DNA from: Symbiodinium sp. CCMP2592
Taxonomy: Eukaryota; Sar; Dinophyceae; Suessiales; Symbiodiniaceae
Assembly (NCBI GenBank): GCA_905221615.1
Contig: CAJNDT010006025.1
Location: 626,078-690,077 of the forward strand
Direction: 5' to 3'
Length of the DNA: 64,000 nucleotides
Position 1 is the first letter of the stretch, and each line of letters opens with the position of its first letter. Position numbers and translations under genes: made by a program. Under the pieces are notes generated by a model, which was not told where the DNA came from, did no database searches, and saw only the letters and a list, made by a program, of their open reading frames with translations. Of this stretch, positions 39,524 through 49,231 are shown in pieces.

Positions 39524-40142
39524 TTCCACAAAACTCCAGAATTTCCGGCAGTCTGGGGGCTGAGCGACTTCGAGAAGACCGCTCAGCTGCTGTCCGAGGT
39601 CCTCGCGGGTCGGGTGAAACATCCCGCAACATGCTGAGTCATCTAGGAGAGTGCGAAGCTGTGCAGCACAAGTCCCGAGCGATGATCATCAGCGACACTA
39701 TTAACAAAAGACGAGGCAACATTGAGAGCCTTCGCCACACGTTGAATGGGAGGGAAGTCAGGAAGCCGCAGTCCGTCTGACATGTACCTCCTCTTGTGAA
39801 AAGCATCGAATTGGATGTATCAGATTAGCTACGCAATCACATCCGGAAACATTCCGAGCAGCAACTAACGGTTCGGAAAGAAGCTCGAAACAACATGGCC
39901 TGAGCAGCAAAGCTACGGATCAGGTCAAAAGCTCGGAGCAGCAGAGCTACAAATCCGAGAAGAACTCAAAACTACACGGGAGGCTCTCACGTCACTTCAG
40001 AAGGCGTCGTCGGTGGAGCTCAGAGGACCTCGCTTCCGCAGCCCACAGCAGCCGCCCTTGTAGTAGACGACGAAGAGGAGGAAGGGTGAGCCAGCAGCCC
40101 AAACCAGCAGCAGCAGCGCCAGACCAGAGAGGCAGAGCAGTG

Positions 40143-40925
40143 CCGCTCTCGGTTTATGCCAAGAGCACAGCCAGTCCACACAGGAACCCCTAGGGAAGGG
40201 GACAGGGCCTAAACCCGAACAACCCAAAAGGGAACAAGGGCCGTCAAGAAAGGATGCCACGTGAAAGTCAAGAAAGCGTGAGGCATCACGCGCACGCGAA
40301 AGGTGTTAAATGCGAAAACACCCAGGCCATCAGCAGCAGCCCAAGTAGAGCATAAACGCATTCGGCGAGAGGCCAAAGCGCACCTCATTGCACACAGGGC
40401 TCCTAAGGGGAGGGAAGGGCCTAAACCCGAAAAACCCAAAAGGAGAGGACCAGCCTAAAGAAACGAGCCCACACCAGCAGCAGCAGTGCCAGGCAGGAGC
40501 CAGGCAAGCAGCGCTCGGAGTGGTTCGAAGCACGCACCCGGTAGAAGCGGATGGGCCATAGCAAGGTCAGCAAAAGATTGTTACAAGAAACATCCCAGAA
40601 TCAGGGACTCCCGCCGGCAGCAGCATCGCCACACAAGGAAGCATTGCCGCGCTCAGCAGAAGGGCCTGAGCTCAGGCAAGATGCACAAGAGTACCCCGAG
40701 GGGAGAGGGGCCTAAACCCAAGAAACCCAAAGGGGAGGCAAGGGCATCGCGGAGCCACGGAGGCCTGGGAAAGCGAGCTCCACACAATAGCAGCAGCACC
40801 ACGCAACAAGCGAGGCCGCGCTCATGCATAGAGGAGTTTACGCCAGGTGCACACCGGAACCTCTAGGGGAGAGAAGGGGCCTAAACCCGAGCAAACCCGA
40901 AGGGGAGAGGGCAGGGAGTGAAAGT
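40143..40925 (-). repeat. four-copy repeat in the LINE 3' region
   Basis: A core of about 45 bp recurs at 40,208, 40,420, 40,711 and 40,880. On the plus strand each copy has a CCCTAGGGGA-like dyad, an AGGGGCCTAAACCCGA segment and a following AACCCRAAGGGGA. The spacing is irregular (212, 291 and 169 bp). On the LINE sense strand the core contains GGGTTTAGG, resembling the telomere-type heptamer common elsewhere in the window. It lies just downstream of the stop codon, where LINE 3' recognition elements are usually found. Confidence 0.7.
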
Positions 40926-41046
40926 TCGTTCCGCCCGGCACATGAAAGCACAAGCAGCACACACACGAAAGACATACCAAGGGCAATCAAAGAATTGAGG
41001 AGCCAAAGGTAAGTAGTCATAGAGCATTCTGGTGCGGCCAAACTAG

Positions 41047-44000
41047 TCAAGGCCCAGCCCCTGCGGGCTCAGCATCATCAAGGGGAACACTTTTCACATG
41101 TTTGTCCAGCTTCTCGGCAGCAGCTGCCGCAAGTCTGACGGTAGCCAGCTCCCAATCCCGAGCCTGCTCACACTGTTGATGCCATCGCTCCCGGAGAGAG
41201 CCCAAGAGCCTGTTTTGCATGCAATTGCCCGCCGCCTGATCTGCAGCATGGTTAAAGGCGCGGAGCACATCCGCATCGTGATCCGGCGAAGGCCGCCAGC
41301 GGGGGTGCTTATTGTGTGACGGCACCCAAATCAAGGAGATAGCACAGCCGCGCCTCACCAGTTCCTTCCAGAGACGGCGCGCGTCCCTGAGCAAGAGGCC
41401 CAACTTAAAGGGATCATCACCATGGCCCGAGATGGCCGTCAGGGCAGCTTTGCAGTCGGTCAAGATGAAAATGCACGTCTCGCAGCCCTCACTCCACACC
41501 CGGTGGACCGAAGCAAAGGCCGCGTGGAGGGCCAGAACTTCCTGCCGATACGGGGATTGATCCTCTGCCCCAGTGCCCATGGCATAGACACAAGACGGAT
41601 CGCCGATCACCACCGCATAAGCACCGACAGATCGATGGCTGGAGCCATCAGTAGCCGCATAAATCCTGCTCCTGCCAGAGCCGAGGGCAGCACGGAAAGC
41701 AGCATCCAAGTCCGCCCGAAAAGCCCCACAGTCAGAGGCGGCAGGCGCCGGAGGTTTCAAGGGAGTCGACTTGGCAAACATGCGCTCCTCCGCCCGATTC
41801 GTCGGAGGGGGGTGATCCCGCCGGAGCGCCTCGGTGCACTCGCAAACCCAGGTCACATGCGGTCGCGACGGAGCAGTCGCTCCGCAGAGGCACTGCATGC
41901 GCCTATGCTGCTCGTTCAAACCCTGCCCGGCCGTAAAGAACCAGCACGAGCCTCCCGTGACAGCAGCAGCCCGTCTCATATAAGGAGTGGTCGCCTCATG
42001 CATGGCAACGCGGTGCCCACGAAAGCTGAAGCGCGCATCCCGCGACGGAGGTGCCAGATCCAGGCCGCGTGCAAGGCTCGGGTCCGGCCTATGAAAGCTC
42101 CGCCAGACGCGCTGGCATCTCTGCATGTAAAGGTGCCGGTAATGGTCAAACAGCCAGCCCTTAACCTCAGCAAAGCTCTCCCATCCGACCTGCACCTCAC
42201 GAGAGATCCCTAAGTCATCACGGCAGGCGAAAAAGAAGCCATCAGGGCGTTCAACAACGCTCCACCCCAATTTGCGAAGGAGGCCAGGCGCAGCAGGCAA
42301 CAGCTGATCCCAGCGCTGGCCCCGGGCATCACGCGGCTGCTCCAGAGCAAAGGCCGGAGGCTTGCAGAGGAGGCGCCAGGCCTCGCGGAGCACAGCAGAG
42401 TCAGCAGCGCACTGTGGCTCCAGCATCCACCCCACATGTTCGAAGATCAGGACACGCGGGGCTTCAAAGGAAAATTGACAGTCAAAAACACGAATCGCAG
42501 CATCTCTAACTTGCTTCATCTCGCCTGCCAGTGGCGTGGCATAGGCAGCGGCCCACACCAAGCACGGGTAAACAAGTGATTTCAGCATGAGGGCCCGCAG
42601 TCGACTGCAAGCGGTCACCCAGCGCAAAAGGTCCATGCGCAGCAAAGCTTTTCTCAAGGAAAATTTCAGCAAGCCCCATTCATCATTAAAGGAAACAGTG
42701 ACACCTAAGACTTCAAGGGTTTGCGAAAACTGATAGTTGAATCGGGCAGCCAGAGCAGAGGCCTCGACATGACCCTCCGGCGCCACGATCGCACACTTTG
42801 GCAGGGAAATTTCAAGACCACAAGTGGCATCGAATCGGTCAGAGCGCCGAATCGCATGCTCCAGGTCGCCAAGATCCGCAGAGAAAGTCCAGAAGGACCG
42901 GTCGTCCAGGTAGACCAGGCCTGAAACCCCTTGCCTCAACACAGCCAAGGTCCAAAGGTGGCTAAATGCGGCAGCAAGGGTGGGACTTAAGGGACAACCC
43001 TGAGCTATACCCAAGCGGGGCTTAAACCAGGCATCACTGTATGCACCATCAAGTTGGACGATGCGCGAAGCTCGCGTGTAAAAGGCCTTCAGCAGCGGCC
43101 AAAGAAAATGCGGCGCTTTCAAATGAGAAAGGAGGACCTCTAGGGCTTCAAACTGGATGGCATCAAAGAACCCCGCAATGTCCTGTTGAACCGCAACGTT
43201 AGCGCCACCGCGCATTGCAGCATTCAGCTGAAGCAGGGCACCCGACACCGACGTGCCCGGGATGCCACCGGCATCCGACGGAGAGCTCCAAGAACCTATC
43301 CAGTCGGAGAGTTGGGCATTCAAAATCCTTGCTCCCGCACGCCAGACAGCTTGAGAGATGGTTAACGGCCTGAAGCCCCCCTTGATTTTCTTAATCATCA
43401 CCACACGTGCCTGTGCCCACTGGGCGGGGACGTCACAACAAGCAAGGCACCGATTCCACAGCTGGGAGGTCCACACCCACCAAAGATCAGGCATGGAACA
43501 TAGCAGTCCAGGTTTCCACGCATCCGGCCCGGCAGCACGGTGCCTCATGGACTGCATTGAGCGTCGGAGAGCCTCTGGCGTGATGTTAGGCACGACCTCC
43601 GAGCTTGCGGGGCGCGGCAGGGGCCGCAACAGATCACGCATGGCCTGCATGTCAACCGCCCTAAAGGACGCGGGACAGAGCTTCGCCCGCAGGTCCTTTG
43701 CCACAGCTGCAACCGCGACCGCCGGATGTGCAGGGTCGCCCGGACTGGCAACATCCGGAAGCTGACGCTCCCAAGCAAGCTGCTCATCAGCGCGCCGCTT
43801 CACAAAAGACCGGGCACGAGGCAGGTCAGCACGCGTCCTGGTGCGCCACATCTGCTTTCTTGCCTCCTCCTCCTGCTGCATGAAAGTCTCAATGAGCTGT
43901 GCAACATGTGGGAGAAGAGAGAGCTCATCGCCATCACGGGCATAAGGCAGGCTGGGCACCTTCAAGCGCGTGGACCGGAGTGAGCGCCTGATTCGCGCCA

Positions 44001-45069
44001 CCAGCAAAGCATCGTTCGTCCGGTGGGAAAGAACCTGAAGCCTCGCACGGAGTCGCAGCAAAAGGCGCAGGCCCTCCGACTTCACAAGCTGCTTGCCAGC
44101 CCGTCCCGCCGCACTGTGGGCGACAGGCTCCCAGGAAGACGCGCGAGGAACGCACTCTGCAGAGCACGGCTCACACAGCAGAAGCTCGGCGGTGTCCGAC
44201 AAGAAGCGCCAAGCCCCGTCCAAATCATTCTGTTCCAAGGCGCTCGCAAAGGGTCCAGCATCAATTTGAGCACATCTGGACTCCAAGTCAGAAGACTGGA
44301 GATCATCACGAGGCTTACATCGCTTGGGCCCAACCAAGGGACAAGGAGCATCAAGGGCATACGAGTAGTGTACCCCCAAGTGGTCCGAAAAATCGCACGT
44401 AAAGTGATCCACAGAAACCGCAGGCAAGTCACGATGATTAACAGCAAAATCAATGCGACGAGAGCGCACTCCTTGGGCATTGACCGGGCCCGTGGCAGGA
44501 AGGGGCCGGCCACGCGCACATTCATCACCAGCAAGCACGGTGCCTTGCGAAATTAGCGATCCTAAGCGGCCTTGGGAAGGCTCAAGGTTGTAGTCGCCCA
44601 AAACCACAAACCTATAACCCGAGGCAACCGCACACTCCAAAACCTCATCCACTTGTGTCTGGGCAACTGGCTCGTTGCCGGCCTGGCCATAAAAGGCCAC
44701 CACCAGGATGGTTTCATCAGTGGCACTCCGGGAGCTCGCAGGGAGCGAAGAATCATCCTCAGGGAGGGATCGCAAATTGAAGAGTCCCGCCACGTGCCTG
44801 GTGGAAGCAGGACCCTTACACAGCTGGACATGCCGAAAAGGAAAATCGCTGACCAAAGCAACCCGGCTGCCGAGATCCTCAGGAGCACTCAGAGCAACAT
44901 GCCGGCCATGCGCTTTCCACTGGTTGCGATAGCCGATGCCAGCCGTTTCAGGAACATTGACCTCGGACAACGCCACAATCTGTGGGGGGCCTTGCCGAAG
45001 CAGAGCATCGAGCATCCCCACCGTCGACGTGCCACGCCGGTGAACATTCAAGCACGAAAGTCGAATCAC
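41047..45069 (-). CDS. LINE polyprotein: AP endonuclease, reverse transcriptase, RNase H
   Basis: The 1,340-residue frame starts at an ATG 56 bp inside block B1's edge. Residues 1-235 form an apurinic-type endonuclease domain: N8 in SCLNVH, E36 in LSEVN, GDYN at 158-161, RRIDF near 204-208 and the SDH triplet at 228-230. The reverse transcriptase spans about 555-780, with motif A aspartate D630, GIAQGCPLSP near 687-696 and the YLDD box at 720-723. A CxC...CxC...H cluster follows. The C-terminal RNase H (about 1,130-1,285) has TDGS, RQEV, LTDCKAAL and a terminal HAAD. All catalytic residues appear present, so the copy may be competent. The endonuclease would nick target DNA and the RT would copy the element's RNA in place. 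No ORF1 is recognised upstream, because block B1 follows directly. The subfamily cannot be fixed without a phylogeny. Confidence 0.92.
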   Translation of the reverse strand: MIRLSCLNVHRRGTSTVGMLDALLRQGPPQIVALSEVNVPETAGIGYRNQWKAHGRHVALSAPEDLGSRVALVSDFPFRHVQLCKGPASTRHVAGLFNLRSLPEDDSSLPASSRSATDETILVVAFYGQAGNEPVAQTQVDEVLECAVASGYRFVVLGDYNLEPSQGRLGSLISQGTVLAGDECARGRPLPATGPVNAQGVRSRRIDFAVNHRDLPAVSVDHFTCDFSDHLGVHYSYALDAPCPLVGPKRCKPRDDLQSSDLESRCAQIDAGPFASALEQNDLDGAWRFLSDTAELLLCEPCSAECVPRASSWEPVAHSAAGRAGKQLVKSEGLRLLLRLRARLQVLSHRTNDALLVARIRRSLRSTRLKVPSLPYARDGDELSLLPHVAQLIETFMQQEEEARKQMWRTRTRADLPRARSFVKRRADEQLAWERQLPDVASPGDPAHPAVAVAAVAKDLRAKLCPASFRAVDMQAMRDLLRPLPRPASSEVVPNITPEALRRSMQSMRHRAAGPDAWKPGLLCSMPDLWWVWTSQLWNRCLACCDVPAQWAQARVVMIKKIKGGFRPLTISQAVWRAGARILNAQLSDWIGSWSSPSDAGGIPGTSVSGALLQLNAAMRGGANVAVQQDIAGFFDAIQFEALEVLLSHLKAPHFLWPLLKAFYTRASRIVQLDGAYSDAWFKPRLGIAQGCPLSPTLAAAFSHLWTLAVLRQGVSGLVYLDDRSFWTFSADLGDLEHAIRRSDRFDATCGLEISLPKCAIVAPEGHVEASALAARFNYQFSQTLEVLGVTVSFNDEWGLLKFSLRKALLRMDLLRWVTACSRLRALMLKSLVYPCLVWAAAYATPLAGEMKQVRDAAIRVFDCQFSFEAPRVLIFEHVGWMLEPQCAADSAVLREAWRLLCKPPAFALEQPRDARGQRWDQLLPAAPGLLRKLGWSVVERPDGFFFACRDDLGISREVQVGWESFAEVKGWLFDHYRHLYMQRCQRVWRSFHRPDPSLARGLDLAPPSRDARFSFRGHRVAMHEATTPYMRRAAAVTGGSCWFFTAGQGLNEQHRRMQCLCGATAPSRPHVTWVCECTEALRRDHPPPTNRAEERMFAKSTPLKPPAPAASDCGAFRADLDAAFRAALGSGRSRIYAATDGSSHRSVGAYAVVIGDPSCVYAMGTGAEDQSPYRQEVLALHAAFASVHRVWSEGCETCIFILTDCKAALTAISGHGDDPFKLGLLLRDARRLWKELVRRGCAISLIWVPSHNKHPRWRPSPDHDADVLRAFNHAADQAAGNCMQNRLLGSLRERWHQQCEQARDWELATVRLAAAAAEKLDKHVKSVPLDDAEPAGAGP

Positions 45070-45125
45070 ACCGACGACATGGGGGCTCGCAAGGCCTTTT
45101 CAGCAGCAGCGAAGGCGAGCTCACC

Positions 45126-45400
45126 CCGGATATTGCACAATGATTCAAGGGTCAGTTTACGGGCTCGATATGCAAAATGCCCGAGAATAAGATATGTATT
45201 GGAGCCAGCTATAAAAATCGCTCCCGAATATATTCTCGTGACTGCTGACGTGGCACTCTTTTGTTCCAGCACTCGAAAGGGGCTGTTCGAAAGAAAGTTC
45301 GAGCACACGACGGGTTGAGCACGACCCGAGTGGTTGCGTTTCCACGAGTGCAGATTGCGGTAGAGAGATTCCGCTGCGTGCTAAGCACCCGATTGCCCCC
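45126..45400 (-). repeat. block B1
   Basis: This copy matches B2. It contains the last 63 or so codons of the long Pol frame and its TAG stop, so the C-terminal tail of Pol is encoded by the repeat. Confidence 0.9.
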
Positions 45401-48400
45401 ATAACAAGTGCTGCCACGGAATGTTCTTCGGGAACACCTCTGCACACGCAATGCCCAGAGCTCTGGCCACCTCATCACCTTCCCCCTTGAGGGTCCGTCA
45501 GCAATGTTTGATTTTGACGGTACTCGAGCGTACCACGCATAAGAGACTCTGTTGTCCTCCAAGCGGCACAGCTCGCGCAACGTGCGATCCATGATCATCG
45601 ACTTGCTCACGCCTTTCACAAGGGCCAAGCGAGCAGGCTCGTTGTCTATCCAATAGACAACTCTCCTGCCCTCCAAGCGCTCCCTGCACACAAGCTTTGC
45701 ACAGAAGATTGCATACAACTCGACTTGACAGATCAAGTGCTCGTTTGCCTCGTTTCGCCATGCTTCTTTGAGCTCGGGCGGGAGCTCACCTTGCAACACC
45801 CGCGTGAAGCCGTCGGCCGAGTCGATCAGTACGGCTCCTATGCCAGCGAAATCGCCTTCAAGAGATCCGTCAGTGAAGACGTGTACCACCTCCTTGCGAT
45901 CAGAAAGTGCCACCTCCCGTGGACGAGCACTGCCAAGAAACTCCAAAGCCCGATCGCACAGCTTCGCGAACTCCTCAGGAGACGGAAAAGCTTCAGCGTG
46001 AACTATCCTATTCAAGTCAGCGCAAATGTGATTTAGCGACATGCCCACACAGGAGCCTGCCGCAAAACGCAGCAGCCCCAGCAACACTTGGCCAAAATGC
46101 TTTGTTATCGACCCTTCGGCTTTGACCTTGCCAAACATCTCCACCAGCCGCTCGATCCTTCCCGGCTTGTTGGAGATCGAGAGCTTTCCAAGGTGGAGCC
46201 GTTCCACGCACATTTTGAGTCCTAGGACACTGCAAGAAGCATCGAAAGGTAAGCCTTTGGAACCTGCCCCTGTCTCGGCATATCGAATGCCAAGCAGACT
46301 CAGCATGCGGCCGCACGCCTCGTCGGTAGCCTCAGCCATGTCTTCGCGAGCCAGCATCGGGTAGTCATCATAGAAGTACGAGCACACCACGTTCAAGACT
46401 TTCGTGAACAAGAAGTGGATGGCACGGCTTATACGGTTAAAGCTAAAAACGCTGGCAGCGGCGCCAAACATTAAGGCGTTCGCCACATACCAGGTGGGCT
46501 TCCCCTTTTCGTCGAAAATGACTATAACCGAAAGGCACCTATCCCGCTCGCTTACACAAAATTGTTTATAGGCTTTTGACAAGTCCAGGCATTTGACCTT
46601 CCAAGGGACGTGCACAGCCAAATCTGTTTGCATCCTTGCAACAGCCAGTGCCATGGCTGTGAAATAAGCGCTGTCTTGGAGCCTCAAACGGATGGCCGTC
46701 CCGTAAGCATCGTTAAGATGAGCTTCATGGCCGTCATCTATGGGACGCTTCTTGTCAGATTGCTCAATGAGGAACCTTCTCACGGCCACCCAATCCTGGG
46801 TCCCAAGGTGGCGGGAAACCGCTTCCTCGGACTCGAATGGTCCCGAGAGGAAACCCTCCGCCGTCTCCTCATCAGTGATCTTCCGCAGCTCCTGAGCCTC
46901 TTCCATCGAGACTCTCCTGGGATTCGCAAGGATCGCACGCCTCAAGTCAGGGGCTGCTGCCCTCAGGGCCTCGGGCGAGAGCTTTGCAAGTCTGATTCCT
47001 GTCTCGAAGCAGTCAGGCTTCGGAGCGGACCCCACCAGGTGTGAGCCGTCGCTCACTAGGTCCACGACTCCCATGTCGTCGAAACCATGCTGCGACAAGA
47101 GATCACGCAGCAAGAGAATGCGTTTTCCCCGAAGGACTTTTTGCATCCAAGGCGGCTTTGACTCATGCAGAGCCTTCTCCTGCGGTTCAAGCTGCTTGGC
47201 CCGTATCTCCATCTTTGTCAAGGCAATCTTTTGCTTAAGCTTAAGCACCTTAGCCTCCGAAGTGAGATTTTCCTTTATGGCCGTCAAGGTGGCCTCATGC
47301 AAAGGATTGTTTGAATCCATAGGATGCGGCAGCTTAAGGGCCTCTTTTACCCACACTTCGGGACTACGATAAACCCCAACTGTAACCAGACCTGACCCTA
47401 CTCCAAGCTCGTTTCCCGCGGGCAGCTTTGGGTCACGCAAGGGGTGAGGGACTAAACCAGAAGAGCCAAGTGAGGGGTCAGGGTCACCCGTACTAGGCTT
47501 CGAGTGCGCAGCATCACCCAAAGGCACCAGATCAGAGGGTTTCGCCAGGTCCCCCGTCTTCACCCCAATCATTGGGGCCGAGAGAACCCTCATGCACGAC
47601 TCATCAAAGCTTGACTTGGGCACTTGCTGGATGGTCGCAAACTCCGAAAGGAGAGGCTGGCTCTTCCTATGCTGCAGGCCCTGCGCCGCCAAGGCAGCGT
47701 GTTGCACGTCCAGCGGGCGTGGGCAGAGACGGAGGCCGGAGGCCTCGGCATGGGCGCCGAATCGAGCGGCCAAGGCTTGCGAAAGCTGCACGGGATAAGC
47801 AGCTTCAAGATGAGTGGCGAAGATCCAGCCATGCGGCCCCCGCTGAGCCCCCCAGGGGGCGTGATCATGTGAGTGATCGCAACGTGCACACAAGTCTGCC
47901 ATTTGCTTGCAATTCGTGAGCAAACGTGTGGTCTTGGGCCTAGAGCCGCCATACATGCAATGATCGAACTCCACCTGAAAAGTTCTGTGGCTGAAGCGGT
48001 GCCAAGAGGACTCAGGACGGGCGCGCGCCAGAGCAGCAAAAACCGCCCAGAAATGGCTGTTAGCAGGATTCTCAAGTGTGAAAGGCACCGCGTGTTCGAG
48101 CGCCCAGCAGACCAGGTTGAAGGTGAAGAGGTACAGGCAGTTTGCCTGCTGCACTCGTCGGTATTGCGGGGATGCCTTGTCAAGGCCAGGCAGTCCCAAG
48201 GGGTGACGTGAGGATCGCAAAGGTTTAGGCTCTCGAACCCCTTTGTTAAGCAGCGAGGCGGGAAGAGGGCGTTCCCGAGCGCGGCTTGCGGTGCCGCACG
48301 GCGGCGCGATGTGCAATGCATCAGGCGGGGTCGCTCTGAGGCGGTCCATGAGCAGCTCTTGTTGGTTCTCTTGCGTGAGATCCAGGCGCACCGTTGGCAT

Positions 48401-49204
48401 GAGAGCGGCGCGCGGGCGGTGATCAACCGCAAGCGTGGCGAAGCCAGCTGCGAAGAAAGCCCGAGACAAGATGGCGGTGCCGCTGAAGACCTCCACTGCA
48501 AAAGGCTGGCGGCTCAGCTTGTGGATAGAATGCTGACACGCGGCAAAGCCCAAGCTGGAAGCGAAGGCAGCATCAGCGGTCGACAATTTGTCGATGAAAT
48601 TTGTTGTGTATGCAACTAACACTACACGGCGGCCAGACCATGGTAAGGTTGCATGCAGGGCCGATCGGGCTGAGAAGACAGCAGGGCCAGGGAGCGTTGG
48701 CAAAGCATCACCAAGCAGCCTCTTGCCATTCACTTCCAGGGGCGTGAGGCCCTGATCATTCTGGACCCAGACTTCGCCACCTGAGTAATCGGACAGCCCG
48801 AAAACGGCATTTCGAGCTGACTCCATGTTGTGAGTGTCACGATGCGCGACTGTGCAAACGCTGTCAAGGATGACCACTGCTGAGAAAGAGTGGCCAGGGC
48901 ACCCCTCCAAAATAAATCGAGTGAAAACTCTAGTGCTCAAAGGGAAAATTCGGCAATTGTTACGCAGACCCACAAGGTTCCCATGCACCCAAGTACCGGT
49001 TCCGAAGGAAAAACCTCCGGCTTCTGCACGTCCGGCAGTTGGCGCATCCTCGTGAGGGAGAAGGTCAAAAAGCTTCAGCAAGTCTACACGGCTAGCCGAA
49101 GTGAGTTCCAAAAGTGAAGTTGCAAACATTTCGGCTGGGTGCACGGCGGAGCCCCTCGGCTCTGCAAGCACATTTGCCTGGCACTGCGACGACTGGTGAT
49201 CCAC
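45209..49204 (-). CDS. Pol: 2OG-Fe(II) dioxygenase-like, C5-methyltransferase-like, RT, RNase H
   Basis: Residues are numbered from the GTG at 49,204; the first ATG is at 49,129, and the frame is open up to the TGA at 49,232. Residues 70-205 resemble a TET/JBP-type 2-oxoglutarate/Fe(II) oxygenase: H121-x-D123, SGGEVWV at 141-147, distal H184 and R192/R193 eight residues on. Residues 235-430 resemble a C5-cytosine methyltransferase: EVFSGTA (motif I, 238-244), APPCGTAS with candidate nucleophile C303 (motif IV) and E378-N-P (motif VI); the usual QxRxR motif is not obvious. The reverse transcriptase has LDLSKAYK with D874, FGAAASVF and the YDD box at 945-947. RNase H has D1112, E1162, D1187 and D1236. 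Methyltransferase-RT fusions are known in dinoflagellate retroelements. The added oxygenase suggests the element both methylates and oxidises bases in its own DNA, which is inference. Confidence 0.85.
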   Translation of the reverse strand: MDHQSSQCQANVLAEPRGSAVHPAEMFATSLLELTSASRVDLLKLFDLLPHEDAPTAGRAEAGGFSFGTGTWVHGNLVGLRNNCRIFPLSTRVFTRFILEGCPGHSFSAVVILDSVCTVAHRDTHNMESARNAVFGLSDYSGGEVWVQNDQGLTPLEVNGKRLLGDALPTLPGPAVFSARSALHATLPWSGRRVVLVAYTTNFIDKLSTADAAFASSLGFAACQHSIHKLSRQPFAVEVFSGTAILSRAFFAAGFATLAVDHRPRAALMPTVRLDLTQENQQELLMDRLRATPPDALHIAPPCGTASRARERPLPASLLNKGVREPKPLRSSRHPLGLPGLDKASPQYRRVQQANCLYLFTFNLVCWALEHAVPFTLENPANSHFWAVFAALARARPESSWHRFSHRTFQVEFDHCMYGGSRPKTTRLLTNCKQMADLCARCDHSHDHAPWGAQRGPHGWIFATHLEAAYPVQLSQALAARFGAHAEASGLRLCPRPLDVQHAALAAQGLQHRKSQPLLSEFATIQQVPKSSFDESCMRVLSAPMIGVKTGDLAKPSDLVPLGDAAHSKPSTGDPDPSLGSSGLVPHPLRDPKLPAGNELGVGSGLVTVGVYRSPEVWVKEALKLPHPMDSNNPLHEATLTAIKENLTSEAKVLKLKQKIALTKMEIRAKQLEPQEKALHESKPPWMQKVLRGKRILLLRDLLSQHGFDDMGVVDLVSDGSHLVGSAPKPDCFETGIRLAKLSPEALRAAAPDLRRAILANPRRVSMEEAQELRKITDEETAEGFLSGPFESEEAVSRHLGTQDWVAVRRFLIEQSDKKRPIDDGHEAHLNDAYGTAIRLRLQDSAYFTAMALAVARMQTDLAVHVPWKVKCLDLSKAYKQFCVSERDRCLSVIVIFDEKGKPTWYVANALMFGAAASVFSFNRISRAIHFLFTKVLNVVCSYFYDDYPMLAREDMAEATDEACGRMLSLLGIRYAETGAGSKGLPFDASCSVLGLKMCVERLHLGKLSISNKPGRIERLVEMFGKVKAEGSITKHFGQVLLGLLRFAAGSCVGMSLNHICADLNRIVHAEAFPSPEEFAKLCDRALEFLGSARPREVALSDRKEVVHVFTDGSLEGDFAGIGAVLIDSADGFTRVLQGELPPELKEAWRNEANEHLICQVELYAIFCAKLVCRERLEGRRVVYWIDNEPARLALVKGVSKSMIMDRTLRELCRLEDNRVSYAWYARVPSKSNIADGPSRGKVMRWPELWALRVQRCSRRTFRGSTCYGGNRVLSTQRNLSTAICTRGNATTRVVLNPSCARTFFRTAPFECWNKRVPRQQSREYIRERFL

Positions 49205-49231
49205 AGGGTGCGTCGCGGTCCCTGCGGGGAT

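Larger units (their letters stand above)
39542..45125 (-). mobile_element. LINE (non-LTR retrotransposon) between blocks B1 and A2
   Basis: The interval carries one intact minus-strand frame with AP endonuclease, reverse transcriptase and RNase H (41,047-45,069), a very short 5' leader of about 55 bp that abuts block B1, and about 1.5 kb of downstream sequence with internal repeats. No poly(A) tail is visible at the presumed 3' end, so that boundary is unresolved and is set here by the edge of the 18-bp repeat after A2. The LINE's position fits insertion at or near the former B1/A2 junction of the tyrosine-recombinase element. Confidence 0.65.

Noticed and set aside
41422-42213. 263-residue plus-strand frame opposite the LINE
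   Set aside because: It is the antisense shadow of the well-supported LINE frame, which has all catalytic motifs.
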